Notes under the pieces: generated by a model | Seen by the model: only the letters and a program-made list of their open reading frames with translations | Told to the model about the DNA's origin: nothing | The model's database searches: none | Shown here: positions 26,977-36,182 of the stretch, one piece after another | Layout of the letters: every line of letters starts with the position of its first letter | Position numbering within the stretch: position 1 is the first letter of the stretch | Assembly (NCBI RefSeq): GCF_024169315.1 | Contig: NZ_JALJWR010000001.1 | Location: 2,315,501 to 2,379,500, forward strand | Direction of reading: 5' to 3' | From: Pseudomonas migulae | Lineage (GTDB): Bacteria; Pseudomonadota; Gammaproteobacteria; Pseudomonadales; Pseudomonadaceae | Length of the DNA stretch: 64,000 bases | Made by a program: the position numbers and the translations under genes

Positions 26977-27909
26977 CTAGCTGATATCTGCTGCTTTGAT
27001 CCGGTCGACTACCCGGGATGCCAGGTCATCAGGACGGAATTTGGCCAGGAAGTCATCGGCACCGACTTTCTTGACCATCGCCTGATTGAACACACCCGAC
27101 AACGAAGTATGCAGGATGATATGAAGCTTTTGCATGCGAGGGTCGTTGCGGATTTCGGCCGTCAGGGTGTACCCGTCCATTTCCGGCATCTCGATGTCGG
27201 AAATCATCATCAGGAACTCTTCTTCCGGCTTCTTGCCCTCGTCGACCAGCTTGCGCAGGTAATCCAGCGCTTGCCGTCCGTCGTTCAACGCCACCACTTC
27301 GACACCGACCGTCTGCAGGCAACGCGTGACTTGCTTGCGCGCCACCGACGAGTCATCGACCGTCAGTACCCGCAGCGACAGTGCCTTGTGCTGGGTCTCG
27401 ACATCGACCACACCGACGGAAATCGCTTCCGGTGTCGGCGCCACTTCCGCCAGGACCTTCTCGACGTCGATGATTTCGACTAACTGATTGTCGACCCGAG
27501 TCACAGCCGTCAGGTAATGATCGCGTCCTGTGCCCTTGGGAGGCGGATGAATCTCTTCCCAGTTCATGTTGACGATGCGTTCGACCGAGCGCACCAGGAA
27601 ACCCTGGGTCTTGGTGTTGTACTCCGTGATGATCACGAAGGGATTGCTTTGATCTTTAAGCGCTCCGGAACCGGTCGCCATTGCCAGATCAAGGATCGGA
27701 ATGGTCGCCCCCCGGATATTTGCCACACCGCACACGACAGGATTGGACTTGGGCATCAGGGTCAGCTTGGGGCATTGCAGCACCTCGCGAACCTTGAAAA
27801 CGTTGATCCCATACAGCTGCTGGCCGTCGAGACGGAACAGCAACAGCTCCAGACGATTCTGCCCTACCAGTTGCGTGCGCTGGTTTACCGAATCCATTAC
27901 ACCAGCCAT
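26977..27909 (-). CDS. cheV: Chemotaxis coupling protein CheV (CheW domain plus receiver)
   Basis: The protein has 310 residues. The CheW-like domain (about 15-155) includes LYGINVFKVREVL and VVCGVANIRGATIPILDL. A receiver domain (about 175-305) has LTVDDSSVARKQ and the phospho-acceptor in MMISDIEMPEMDGYTL. It links chemoreceptors to CheA and can be tuned by phosphorylation. TAGGAGT precedes the start. It is divergent from flgA and is followed by cheR. Confidence 0.95.
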   Translation of the reverse strand: MAGVMDSVNQRTQLVGQNRLELLLFRLDGQQLYGINVFKVREVLQCPKLTLMPKSNPVVCGVANIRGATIPILDLAMATGSGALKDQSNPFVIITEYNTKTQGFLVRSVERIVNMNWEEIHPPPKGTGRDHYLTAVTRVDNQLVEIIDVEKVLAEVAPTPEAISVGVVDVETQHKALSLRVLTVDDSSVARKQVTRCLQTVGVEVVALNDGRQALDYLRKLVDEGKKPEEEFLMMISDIEMPEMDGYTLTAEIRNDPRMQKLHIILHTSLSGVFNQAMVKKVGADDFLAKFRPDDLASRVVDRIKAADIS

Positions 27910-27963
27910 GCCCAGACTCCTACACCAACGCTAAGTGTGTTGCGACGCACATTCATCACTAAA

Positions 27964-27979
27964 CGGCACGGCGCTTGCT
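27964..27979 (+). promoter_or_regulatory. Sigma-54-type promoter immediately before flgA
   Basis: CGGCACG-GCGC-TTGCT has the invariant GG and GC dinucleotides at the correct 12-bp step. The expected transcript start falls at about 27989-27990, next to the flgA ATG at 27991. Confidence 0.8.
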
Positions 27980-27990
27980 TTTTAACTCTT

Positions 27991-28752
27991 ATGAACACAG
28001 AACCGACATTTTTCCGACACCTGACATCGCCTTTTCGCAGACTGCTCTGTGCAATGTCGGCTGTTTGCCTGTTCAACGCTGGCAGCCCTGCCCTTGCTGA
28101 CGCGGTTACCTTGCCTGACATGCTTATCGGCGTCACCCAGGGCTTTCTTGAATTCACCGTAGAAGACTATCTGGCTACCAGTCAAACGGAAGGTCGCTAC
28201 GAAATCCAGGTCAACCAGCTCGATCCGCGACTGCGCATGCCCATGTGCGACAAGGAATTGACAGCCAGTCTCGAGAGCCCGGCCAAGCCGCTGGGCCGGG
28301 TCACGGTCAAGGTTCGCTGCGAGGGAACCTCCCCCTGGACGGTGTTCGTACCCGCTCAAGTCCGCCTGTTTCGCGACGTCGTGACCACTGCTCGCCCGCT
28401 GCGCCGCGCCGACATTGTCGAGCCCGCTGACGTGCTGCTGCGCGAACGCGATGTCAGCCTGATCAACCAGGGTTACCTGACGACCCTCGACCAGGCGATC
28501 GGCCAACGACTTACCCGACCAATGGTCACGGATCAGGTGATTACCCTCGTCCACCTCGAACAGGCAGAAGTCATTCGCAAGGGCGATCAGGTGGTCATTA
28601 CCGCCCGCAGTGGTACGCTCAGCGTGCGAATGCCCGGCGAAGCAATGTCCAACGGCGGCATGAGCGAACAGATTCGCGTGAAAAACCTCAACTCCAAGCG
28701 GGTCATCAAGGCGCAGGTCACCGCGCCGGGTCAGGTGGAAGTGTCTATGTAG
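27991..28752 (+). CDS. flgA: Flagellar P-ring assembly chaperone FlgA
   Basis: The protein has 253 residues with a signal peptide (hydrophobic 18-30, cleavage near SPALA-DA). The mature part contains the SAF domain (VTTARPLRRADIVEPADVLLRERDV) and the C-terminal VKNLNSKRVIKAQV motif typical of FlgA. It assists assembly of the FlgI P ring in the periplasm. No ribosome site precedes ATG 27991, and the sigma-54 site ends 11 bases upstream. A longer open frame to the left overlaps cheV and is not real. Confidence 0.92.
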   Translation: MNTEPTFFRHLTSPFRRLLCAMSAVCLFNAGSPALADAVTLPDMLIGVTQGFLEFTVEDYLATSQTEGRYEIQVNQLDPRLRMPMCDKELTASLESPAKPLGRVTVKVRCEGTSPWTVFVPAQVRLFRDVVTTARPLRRADIVEPADVLLRERDVSLINQGYLTTLDQAIGQRLTRPMVTDQVITLVHLEQAEVIRKGDQVVITARSGTLSVRMPGEAMSNGGMSEQIRVKNLNSKRVIKAQVTAPGQVEVSM

Positions 28753-28853
28753 GCACCCTTTCCTGAAGAAGTGGCGTTGCCCGAGGCTGTTCCCTAAACT
28801 GTGCCGCATGCAGGAGAAGTGCTGGCGCATGCAGGCTCATTGATAAATGGGTC

Positions 28854-28880
28854 TAAAGTTTTCACAGGGAGAGCCGAAAA
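28854..28880 (+). promoter_or_regulatory. Sigma-28 (FliA) promoter of flgM
   Basis: TAAAGTTT at 28854-28861, an 11-bp spacer and GCCGAAAA at 28873-28880 match the FliA consensus (TAAAGTTT-N11-GCCGATAA) at 15 of 16 positions. FliA-driven flgM is known feedback control in Pseudomonas. Confidence 0.93.
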
Positions 28881-28916
28881 CATGGCAAGCGTCCAAATAC
28901 TCAGAGGTTTTTTACC

Positions 28917-29243
28917 ATGGTCATCGATTTCAGCCGTTTGAACAGTTCCTCGTCACTTACGGGCAGTACACGTACCAGCGTTGCCAAGGAAACCGCCGAA
29001 GCCGGCAAATCCGCGCCGCTGAATACCCCGGCCGAACAGGCCAGTACCGTCAAAAGCGGGGAATCGGTACACCTCAGCAATGAGGCTCAACAGTTGCAAC
29101 AGGTCACTGACAAGCTGCGCGATCAGCCTGCCGTCGACAAAGCCCGCGTGGCCGAGTTGAAAGCAGCGATTGCCGATGGCAGCTACAAAGTCGACAGCAA
29201 CCGTGTAGCCAGCAAACTGCTCAACTTCGAAGCCCAGCGCTAG
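28917..29243 (+). CDS. flgM: Anti-sigma-28 factor FlgM
   Basis: The protein has 108 residues. The N-terminal half is flexible and rich in Ser/Thr. The C-terminal half has the sigma-binding helices [21 protein letters not shown] and [12 protein letters not shown]. It binds FliA until it is exported through the finished hook-basal body. It begins an flgM-flgN unit behind a clear FliA promoter. Confidence 0.94.
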   Translation: MVIDFSRLNSSSSLTGSTRTSVAKETAEAGKSAPLNTPAEQASTVKSGESVHLSNEAQQLQQVTDKLRDQPAVDKARVAELKAAIADGSYKVDSNRVASKLLNFEAQR

Positions 29244-29291
29244 GCTACGGCCCGCGCCAGGCTTTTGGACGCTTAAAACCCAAGGCCAGCC

Positions 29292-29759
29292 ATGCACGAC
29301 ACTAATTTACTGCAACTGATCACCGACGACTTTGCTCCAGCGCAACATTTGCTGGAGTTACTGCAAACCGAGTCCCTCGCCTTGCACGGTCGTGACATGC
29401 CACTGCTCGAAGAAATTCTGGCGCAGAAACAGGCATTGATCATTCTGCTCGAACAGCATGGCCGCAAGCGCAGTGAAATCCTCGCCAGCCTCAATCTGCC
29501 GCTCAATCGCAACGGTCTGGAGCAACTGGCCAGCCATTCGAGCATCGGCGAAGAGTTGCTGGCGCAGAGCGATGTGCTGACCGACCTTCTGGCTCAATGC
29601 CAGGCGGCGAACGCCAATAATGGCCAGTCGATCCTGGTCCAGCAGGCCGCCACGGCCAACCAGCTGAAAATCCTCACCGGCGGCGAACCGCCAGCCCTTT
29701 ATGATGCCCGCGGATCAACCGCCAAGCTTGCGAAGCCACGCCCGCTCAGTCAGGCTTGA
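29292..29759 (+). CDS. flgN: Flagellar export chaperone FlgN
   Basis: The protein has 155 residues and is almost entirely helical, with leucine-rich heptads (LLELLQTESLALHGRD, LEEILAQKQALIILLEQHG). It follows flgM by 48 bp, as in other pseudomonads. FlgN chaperones the hook-filament junction proteins FlgK and FlgL to the export gate. The C-terminal part, ending KLAKPRPLSQA, is disordered. Confidence 0.9.
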   Translation: MHDTNLLQLITDDFAPAQHLLELLQTESLALHGRDMPLLEEILAQKQALIILLEQHGRKRSEILASLNLPLNRNGLEQLASHSSIGEELLAQSDVLTDLLAQCQAANANNGQSILVQQAATANQLKILTGGEPPALYDARGSTAKLAKPRPLSQA

Positions 29760-29851
29760 GCCTTCCAATGACCACGCCCTATCAAGACTCGCAACATGCT
29801 GGCAATATACTGGCCAGCCGTAGTCATATTTTGTCTGGAGATTGATGAACC

Positions 29852-30598
29852 GTGTCCAATGCCTTAACCGCGGAAGATGCCCCGCAGCCACCCAAGGTGC
29901 TTACCACGCCTTTGGAAATCTCCGGCAACCTGCGCCAACTGCAAGAAAGCCATGATCCACTGATCATCACGTTCCATGAGCGCACCCAGCGTTTCCAGAG
30001 CTATCTGGTGGACGTGGACCGCGAAGGCCGCACCATGGCGCTCGACGAAATGATCCCGCGTGACGGTGAGCGTTTCCTCCTGGCCGGCGAACCGTTCAAG
30101 GTCGAAGGCTTTCACGAAGGCGTACGCATTGCCTGGGAAAGCAACGGCCAGTTGACCATCGACGAATCCGGCGACAGTCGCTGCTATCGCGGCCCGCTGC
30201 CGGATGAAGTGGTCTATCACCAGCGCCGCAATGCATTTCGTGCGGCATTGAAGCTGGCCCAGCTGGTCAGCGTCGAACTGGACGGTGAAAAGCTCAAGGC
30301 ACCGATCAGCGGCAAGCTGCTGGACATTTCCGCCACCGGCTGCAAGTTGCGCTTCGAGGGTGACATCACCGGCAGCCTGCAACTGGGCCAGGTCTACGAC
30401 CGTTTCTCCGCCGCCCTGCCCTTTGGCAAGATGACGGCACCGGTCGAACTGCGTTATCTGCATTTCGAAGAAAGAATCTCCACCACCTTCGCCGGCATCC
30501 GCTTTCATAACATGAGCGGCCTGGTGCAGCGTCAGGTCGAGCGGTTCGTCTATCAGCTTCAGCGCGAAGCGCGACGCTTCGACAAAGACGACATGTAA
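29852..30598 (+). CDS. flgZ: PilZ flagellar brake protein FlgZ (YcgR-like)
   Basis: The protein has 248 residues. The N-terminal YcgR domain (about 20-118) includes [20 protein letters not shown]. The PilZ domain (about 122-240) has the cyclic di-GMP motifs QRRNAFRA (RxxxR) and DISATG (DxSxxG). It slows or biases flagellar rotation at high cyclic di-GMP. The GTG start is preceded by GGAG at a rather long distance of 11 bases. In P. fluorescens the gene following flgMN is known as flgZ, and the order here is the same. Confidence 0.93.
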   Translation: MSNALTAEDAPQPPKVLTTPLEISGNLRQLQESHDPLIITFHERTQRFQSYLVDVDREGRTMALDEMIPRDGERFLLAGEPFKVEGFHEGVRIAWESNGQLTIDESGDSRCYRGPLPDEVVYHQRRNAFRAALKLAQLVSVELDGEKLKAPISGKLLDISATGCKLRFEGDITGSLQLGQVYDRFSAALPFGKMTAPVELRYLHFEERISTTFAGIRFHNMSGLVQRQVERFVYQLQREARRFDKDDM

Positions 30599-30612
30599 TT
30601 CGAAGCGGCATG

Positions 30613-30651
30613 AAAAACGGGCAGTCCCTTGCGGTGACTGCCCGTTTTTTT
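30613..30651. terminator. Shared terminator of flgZ and the MFS gene
   Basis: AAAAACGGGCAGTC and GACTGCCCGTTTTT form a 14-bp stem around CCTTGCGGT. The flanking genes converge, so it works for both. Confidence 0.93.
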
Positions 30652-30662
30652 ATGCCCGGGTT

Positions 30663-32033
30663 TTAAGGCCTGGCCTCGGTGAAGCTTTGCTCACGACCCG
30701 TGTCCGGGTCTTCCGGAGAGCGAGGGGTTTCTGTCTCGGTCTCTGGTTCAGGGCTCGGCTCAGGATTGACCGGGCTCTGCATCTGGTCCTGCACCACTTG
30801 TTCATCGACACGCGGGTCAAGGCACGCCACCAGCGGCGAACTCGACATACTGTCCGGCATGGCGACGTGATGCAGCGGCGCGTCGTCCACCTGGTGCAGG
30901 TTGGTCACCGCTTTCGGACGGATTCGCCACACCAGCACCAACGCGAAGAAACTGAAGAAGGCGTAGAGCATCTGGCTGCCGAACATCTTCATCAGCACCC
31001 CGGCGACCAGCGGCCCGATACTGGCGCCGACACCGTAGGTCACCAGCAGCATCGCCGTCAGCGACACCCGGCGATCGCCCTCGACGTGGTCGTTGGAGAA
31101 CGCCACCGCCAATGGATACAGGCAAAACTTCACCAAAGCACAGAGGAAGCCGGCGATAAACAGCACCTCCAGCGGCACTTGTTTCATGATCGCCAACGGC
31201 AAGGCGGCAACGGCGAGGAAAAGCGCAAAGCAGCGGATCAACAGCGCCCTGTCATAACGGTCGGACAGCCAGCCCAACGGCCACTGCACCAGCAGGCCGG
31301 CAAAAATGCAGCTACCCATGAACAGACCGACCTGCTCCGTGGACAACCCTTGCTGCGAGGCATACAGCGGCGCCAGACCGTAGAACGAACCAATGATCAG
31401 CCCTGCCCCCAGCACCGTACTCAACGACTGCGGTACGCGCTTGATGAAGAACCGCGGTTCCATCGGCGCCGGGTGCAGAGGCGCCGGGTGAATCCGCCGC
31501 GTCAGGGCCACCGGCACCAGGCACAGGGCAAAGCACAGGGCGACCAGCATCAACAGCTCCAGACCGAGCGCCGGGTGCATGACCAGAATCAATTGCCCCA
31601 ACACCAGACCCAGATAGGACGCGATCATGTAACCGCTGAACACCGTTCCGCGTTGCGAGGCTTCGGCCTGCTCATTGAGCCAGCTTTCGATGACCATGTA
31701 CTGGCACATCATGCCGAGGCCGACGATGACCCGCAAAAAGATCCAGGCAGGCAGCCAGTCCACCAGGCCATGGCCCAGCACCGCCGCCCCGACGATCCCG
31801 GCGCAGGCCGAATAGGCACGGATGTGCCCGACCCGGGCAATCAACCGGTGACCGATCTTGCCCCCCAGCACCAGGCCAAAATAGTTGGCCGCCATCAGCG
31901 CACCGACCCACAGGCTGTCGACATGGTCGGCCGCCAGGCGCAAGCCCAGGTAAGTACTCAGCAAGCCCGAGCCGATCAACATCATCAGCGAGGCAAAATA
32001 CAGCGCTCGAAAGGGTTTCCAGATTTGGCGCAT
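30663..32033 (-). CDS. MFS transporter, YcaD-like
   Basis: The protein has 456 residues with twelve predicted membrane spans in the first 385 residues. The family loop motif appears as GGKIGHRLIARVGH (between spans 2 and 3) and GWLSDRYDRALLI (spans 8 and 9). A cytoplasmic tail of about 70 residues is rich in proline and glutamate (PEPSPEPETETETP) and is probably unstructured. The substrate is unknown. It is followed by a terminator, and the glutamylpolyamine synthetase-like gene lies upstream on the same strand. Confidence 0.86.
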   Translation of the reverse strand: MRQIWKPFRALYFASLMMLIGSGLLSTYLGLRLAADHVDSLWVGALMAANYFGLVLGGKIGHRLIARVGHIRAYSACAGIVGAAVLGHGLVDWLPAWIFLRVIVGLGMMCQYMVIESWLNEQAEASQRGTVFSGYMIASYLGLVLGQLILVMHPALGLELLMLVALCFALCLVPVALTRRIHPAPLHPAPMEPRFFIKRVPQSLSTVLGAGLIIGSFYGLAPLYASQQGLSTEQVGLFMGSCIFAGLLVQWPLGWLSDRYDRALLIRCFALFLAVAALPLAIMKQVPLEVLFIAGFLCALVKFCLYPLAVAFSNDHVEGDRRVSLTAMLLVTYGVGASIGPLVAGVLMKMFGSQMLYAFFSFFALVLVWRIRPKAVTNLHQVDDAPLHHVAMPDSMSSSPLVACLDPRVDEQVVQDQMQSPVNPEPSPEPETETETPRSPEDPDTGREQSFTEARP

Positions 32034-32103
32034 CGGCGTTCCGAGCGGCTCCTTGCGGTGAGAAACGGGCTATCCGCAAAGATAGCCCGAAGACGAAGGT
32101 TCG

Positions 32104-33447
32104 TCAGGCCTGGGCGGCCAGGACACGGCGCTCCCAGGGGGTAATTTCATCAAAGAAGCTGGTCAACTCCAGGGTCTTCGAAGCGACGTAGCCTTCGATG
32201 AACTCCTTGCCGAACAGTTCCTTCGCCAATTGGCTACGTTTCAGACGTTCGAGGGCGGCATGCAAGGTACACGGTAACGAAAGATTATCCGGCACCTCGA
32301 ACTCACCCTGGATCGCTGCGCTCGGCTCCAGCGCGTGTTCAATACCGTACAGCCCCGCTGCCAGGCTCGCGGCGATCGCCAGGTACGGATTTGCATCCGC
32401 CCCCGGCAAGCGGTTCTCGACCCGACGAGCGGCCGGCGAACTGGCCGGAATCCGTAAACCGGCCGCACGATTGTCGTGGGACCAGCAGGCATTGTTGGGT
32501 GATGCGAACGGATGGCACAAGCGCTGATAGGAATTTACGTTCGGCGCAAACAACGCGGTGAAATCCGCCATGCCCGCCTGCTGGCCGCCGATGAAGTGAC
32601 GGAAGGTCGCGGTCGGTTCACCGGCCTCGTCGCTGAACACGTTCCGCCCGCTGCCGATCTCGACGATGCTTTGGTGAATATGCATCGAACTGCCCGGCGT
32701 GTGCGCCAGCGGCTTGGCCATGCAGACCACAGTCAGGCCGTGCTTGAGCGCGACTTCCTTGAGCAGATGCTTGAATAGGAACGTCTGGTCGGCCAGCAGC
32801 AGCGGATCGCCGTGCAGCAGATTGATCTCGAACTGGCTGACGCCCATCTCGTGCATGAACGTATCGCGCGGCAAACCGAGTGCCGCCATGCATTCGTAGA
32901 CTTCACTGAAGAACGGGCGCAAGCCGTTGTTGGAGCTGACGCTGAACGCCGAATGGCCATCCTCGCGCCGACCGTCCAGGCCCAGCGGCGGCTGGAACGG
33001 TTGCGTCGGGTCGGTATTGGGCGCGAAGACAAAGAACTCCAGTTCGGTCGCTACCACGGGCGCCAGGCCAAGTGCCGCATAACGTGCGATCACCGCCTTG
33101 AGTTGGCCACGGGTCGACAGATTCGAGCTCTGGCCGGTCAGCTCGTCGGCATCGCAAATGGCGAAGGCACGTGGTTGCTTGCTCCAGGGCAAGCGGTGAA
33201 TCTGCGCGGGATCGGGCACCAGCGCCAGGTCGCCGTCATCGCTGCCGTAAAAACGCGCTGGCGGATATCCGCCCATGATGCATTGCAGCAGCACACCCCG
33301 CGCCATCTGCAACCGCCGTCCTTCGAGAAACCCCTCGGCCGTCATGACCTTGCCACGGGGCACGCCATTCAGGTCCGGCGTAACACATTCAATCTCATCA
33401 ATGCCCGTCAGTCGCTGCGCGAGTGAACGCTGGCCATCGGTTGTCAT
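32104..33447 (-). CDS. Glutamine synthetase-family gamma-glutamylpolyamine synthetase
   Basis: The protein has 447 residues. Start 33447 has AAAGGA upstream. Glutamine synthetase features: ATELEFFVF (metal glutamate), HEMGVSQFEINL, SSMHIHQSI and NRLPGADANPYL. Length and lack of the adenylylation loop fit the PuuA/SpuI class, which joins glutamate to putrescine or other polyamines at the start of polyamine breakdown, rather than GlnA. No other puu or spu genes are close by. The polyamine preferred cannot be told. Confidence 0.85.
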   Translation of the reverse strand: MTTDGQRSLAQRLTGIDEIECVTPDLNGVPRGKVMTAEGFLEGRRLQMARGVLLQCIMGGYPPARFYGSDDGDLALVPDPAQIHRLPWSKQPRAFAICDADELTGQSSNLSTRGQLKAVIARYAALGLAPVVATELEFFVFAPNTDPTQPFQPPLGLDGRREDGHSAFSVSSNNGLRPFFSEVYECMAALGLPRDTFMHEMGVSQFEINLLHGDPLLLADQTFLFKHLLKEVALKHGLTVVCMAKPLAHTPGSSMHIHQSIVEIGSGRNVFSDEAGEPTATFRHFIGGQQAGMADFTALFAPNVNSYQRLCHPFASPNNACWSHDNRAAGLRIPASSPAARRVENRLPGADANPYLAIAASLAAGLYGIEHALEPSAAIQGEFEVPDNLSLPCTLHAALERLKRSQLAKELFGKEFIEGYVASKTLELTSFFDEITPWERRVLAAQA

Positions 33448-33550
33448 GACGCAATCCTTTGTTGTTGTGCAAGCCGCGAACGGCGACCGTACAAAATAGG
33501 CTCCGCCTGTTCGGAATATCAAGCACTCAACTGACAAATAACCTCGCTCT

Positions 33551-33638
33551 CTGTGGGAGCTGGCTTGCCAGCGATGGCGTCCAGAAGATCGACGCAGAAT
33601 CCAAAGGCCCCATCGCTGGCAAGCCAGCTCCCACAGGA
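33551..33638. repeat. REPIN of the GGAGCTGGCTTGCCAGC subtype
   Basis: CTGTGGGAGCTGGCTTGCCA and TGGCAAGCCAGCTCCCACAG are exact inverted arms around a 45-bp spacer. This third REP subtype occurs only once in the window. Confidence 0.92.
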
Positions 33639-33647
33639 TTTTTGCGC

Positions 33648-34340
33648 TCAGGGCAGATAAAGGCTGAACACGCCGCCGCCCAACGGGCCGCCATTGCTGA
33701 TTTCGGTGCGTCCGCCGATGCCGTTGCGCTGATGCAACGCGGCAATCCGCCCGGCGAAATACAACCCCAGGCCGGTGCTGCCGCTGCTGTGGTTGATGCC
33801 CTGCACGTAATCGGCCTGACGCTCGATCATTTCCGTCGGGTATCCGTCGCCATCATCGTTGATCGTTAGCACCAGTTGCCCGGCCTCATCGCTGACGCTG
33901 ATCAACACCGCATGCCGGGCATAACGGATCGCGTTGTTGATGCAATTGCCCAGTACCGACGCAATCAGCTCCCGGTCGAAGAAACCCAGCGGGCTCAGCG
34001 GGTCCACTTCGTAGGTCGCCATGATGCCGCGGCTGGCGAACACGTCCTGGTGACAGGCCAGCTGCGCTTCGATGAAATCATCGAGTTCGTGATAAGCCGG
34101 TTGCAACGGCATCTGATTGACGCCGAGCTTGTACAGCCCCAGCAACTGCACGAGCATGCCGTTGAGGTGGGCGAACTCGAATTCGATCACGCCCTGCTCC
34201 GGGGTGTGTCGCGTCGGGTCGGGCAGGCGCGCCAGCCATTGGCTGTGGGCCTGCATCAACATCGCCAGCGAGTTCTTCATGTCATGCACGGTGGAAGCGA
34301 TCACCGTGGAGAAATCCAGTGCCGGGTCGTTTTGGGTCAT
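33648..34340 (-). CDS. Small cytoplasmic histidine kinase
   Basis: The protein has 230 residues with no membrane helix or sensor domain. The H-box is ASTVHDMKNSLAMLMQAH, followed by an N-box (SVLGNCINNAIRYA), G1 (NDDGDGYPTEM) and G2 (STGLGLYFAGRIA). It overlaps the REC-TPR gene by four bases (ATGA), so the two are made together. Without a sensor domain, it probably takes input through its partner. Confidence 0.88.
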   Translation of the reverse strand: MTQNDPALDFSTVIASTVHDMKNSLAMLMQAHSQWLARLPDPTRHTPEQGVIEFEFAHLNGMLVQLLGLYKLGVNQMPLQPAYHELDDFIEAQLACHQDVFASRGIMATYEVDPLSPLGFFDRELIASVLGNCINNAIRYARHAVLISVSDEAGQLVLTINDDGDGYPTEMIERQADYVQGINHSSGSTGLGLYFAGRIAALHQRNGIGGRTEISNGGPLGGGVFSLYLP

Positions 34341-35941
34341 GCGCCGAACGCCTTGATTTTCAGTTTCTGGTAACGCGCATACCGCGCGTCGGTGTCGGGC
34401 ATCAGGCCGACCGTTTTCAGGCAGGCCCGACATTCTTCGAGTTCCGCCGACGCCACGCTGGTGTCGGTGCCGTGCAGCAGCGACTGCGCCATGTTCAGCG
34501 CGATACTGATGTTTTTCGGTTGCATCGCCAGGGCTTTGCGGAACGCCGCCCGCGCCTCCACCAGGTTGCCGGTCTTGTACACCCGCACGCCTTGACGGTT
34601 GAGTTCCGCCGCATCGTTGCCGGAGTTGAGGATGGTCGGGTCGTCGGTCAGTTTGGCGATGTTTTTCATCACGGTCGGATCGTCGCCGTAGATTTCCACG
34701 CAGTTTTTCAACATCGAGGCGCCGGCATCGGCCTGACCGAGCATTTGCAACTGCTTGGCCACCAACAGCGCCGCTTCGGCACTCATGAACTGCTCCATGC
34801 CATCCAGGCGCAGCATGGCTTGCTCGGTGAGCTTTTCCGCGGTTTCGGCATCGTTGAGCAACAGGCTGGTGGCCTTCATCAGCCGCGCACGAATCTGCAG
34901 GCCAGGGTCGGATGGGTTTTCCTTGGCCACGGCACTCAGCGTGGTGTTGATCTCCAGCCGCGTGCGGGTATCCAGGCCTTTTTCGCTGCCCTTGCTGATC
35001 AAGGCATGGGCCAGGCCGAGGTTACTTTCAGCATCCTTGAAGCGTGACTGGGCGCCTTGGCTGACCGCCTGTCGATAAGCCTTGGACGCCGTGTCGAAAT
35101 CTTCGTTGGCCATCGCCAACTTGCCCAGCAACGCCTGGCGGCGCACGGCCAGCGGCGACAAGCGAATCGCCTCCTCCAATACCTGCTGCGCTGCCTTGGT
35201 GTCGCCTTCGGCAACCAGTACATCGGCCATGCCGTCGTACAGCGCCGGCATCATCGGGAATACTTTCAGGGCTTTTTCGTAGACGCCCTTGGCCTGACTG
35301 ACCTGACCGCGCTTGAACAGCAACTGGCCCAGCCCGGCAAACGCCCACGGCAATGGCCGATCGGCAATGATGCCGTCGTAGAGACGCTCCAGCGCCTCAT
35401 TCTGATTCAAGTCACGCAGGGCATCGGCGCGGTAGCGCAGGCACAGCGGCGAATAGCGGATGTCCTGTTTGCACAGGGCGATGCAGGCATTGAGCACTTC
35501 GACCGGCTTGCCGCGATCGAGCGCCTGCAGGATCGGCTTGAGCAAGGTCTTGCGCTGCTCCAGACGCTCCAGGCGCTGAGCCAGGCCCGAGCGGTTGAAC
35601 GGTTTGGTCAGGTACGCATCGGGTTCATGCTCCAGGGCGCTGAGTACCATCGCCTGGCTGGTCTCGGCAGTGACCATGACAAACACGGCTTCATGGCTGA
35701 TCAGCTTTTCGACCATCAGGTCTTCGAGCACCTGCTGACCGTTCTTCTTGCCGTCGCCGAGGTGGAAATCCTGCAGGATGAAATCGTAGGACTTCTGCGA
35801 ACACATGCGCAGCGCCTGCTCGCCGGTGTCGGCGGTGTCCACGTCCTTGACGCCCAGCTCACGCAGCATGGAACGGACCGAACTGCGGAAATCGGAGAAA
35901 TCATCGACGATCAGAAAACGCTTTTGGTGATACGACAGCAT
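34337..35941 (-). CDS. Response regulator with receiver and TPR domains
   Basis: The protein has 534 residues. The receiver (about 8-130) carries LIVDDFSDFRSSVRSML and the acceptor aspartate in FILQDFHLGDGKKNGQQ. It is followed by many TPR-like helical repeats (about 165-520), for example AFAGLGQLLFKRGQVSQAKGVYEKAL. There is no DNA-binding domain, so output must be by protein contact. It is coupled to the small kinase downstream and divergent from the CheB-CheR-kinase fusion. The output pathway is unknown. Confidence 0.88.
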   Translation of the reverse strand: MLSYHQKRFLIVDDFSDFRSSVRSMLRELGVKDVDTADTGEQALRMCSQKSYDFILQDFHLGDGKKNGQQVLEDLMVEKLISHEAVFVMVTAETSQAMVLSALEHEPDAYLTKPFNRSGLAQRLERLEQRKTLLKPILQALDRGKPVEVLNACIALCKQDIRYSPLCLRYRADALRDLNQNEALERLYDGIIADRPLPWAFAGLGQLLFKRGQVSQAKGVYEKALKVFPMMPALYDGMADVLVAEGDTKAAQQVLEEAIRLSPLAVRRQALLGKLAMANEDFDTASKAYRQAVSQGAQSRFKDAESNLGLAHALISKGSEKGLDTRTRLEINTTLSAVAKENPSDPGLQIRARLMKATSLLLNDAETAEKLTEQAMLRLDGMEQFMSAEAALLVAKQLQMLGQADAGASMLKNCVEIYGDDPTVMKNIAKLTDDPTILNSGNDAAELNRQGVRVYKTGNLVEARAAFRKALAMQPKNISIALNMAQSLLHGTDTSVASAELEECRACLKTVGLMPDTDARYARYQKLKIKAFGA

Positions 35942-36182
35942 CGAAGATTTCCAGGCAATTTTAAGAAGAAGATCATGACTGTCCGGGTTATCGGCCAGCA
36001 GGGTCATTCACTTGAAGAAATGGGAATGCATTTGCGCAGCTGGAGTCCAAATTTCAAAGGGCTGCGCAGACGCGCTAAATAATTGAAGGTGCTATCGAAA
36101 AACGGGATTATCCTGATTTATTGCAAAGCGCCAGCTCCCGCCCCGGGCCAGGACGCTCCCGTCGTTGGCAAAGGCAGAAGTC

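Noticed and set aside
30687..32144. Long plus-strand frame across the MFS gene
   Set aside because: The translation is extremely rich in His, Gln and Arg and lies exactly opposite a clear 12-span transporter.
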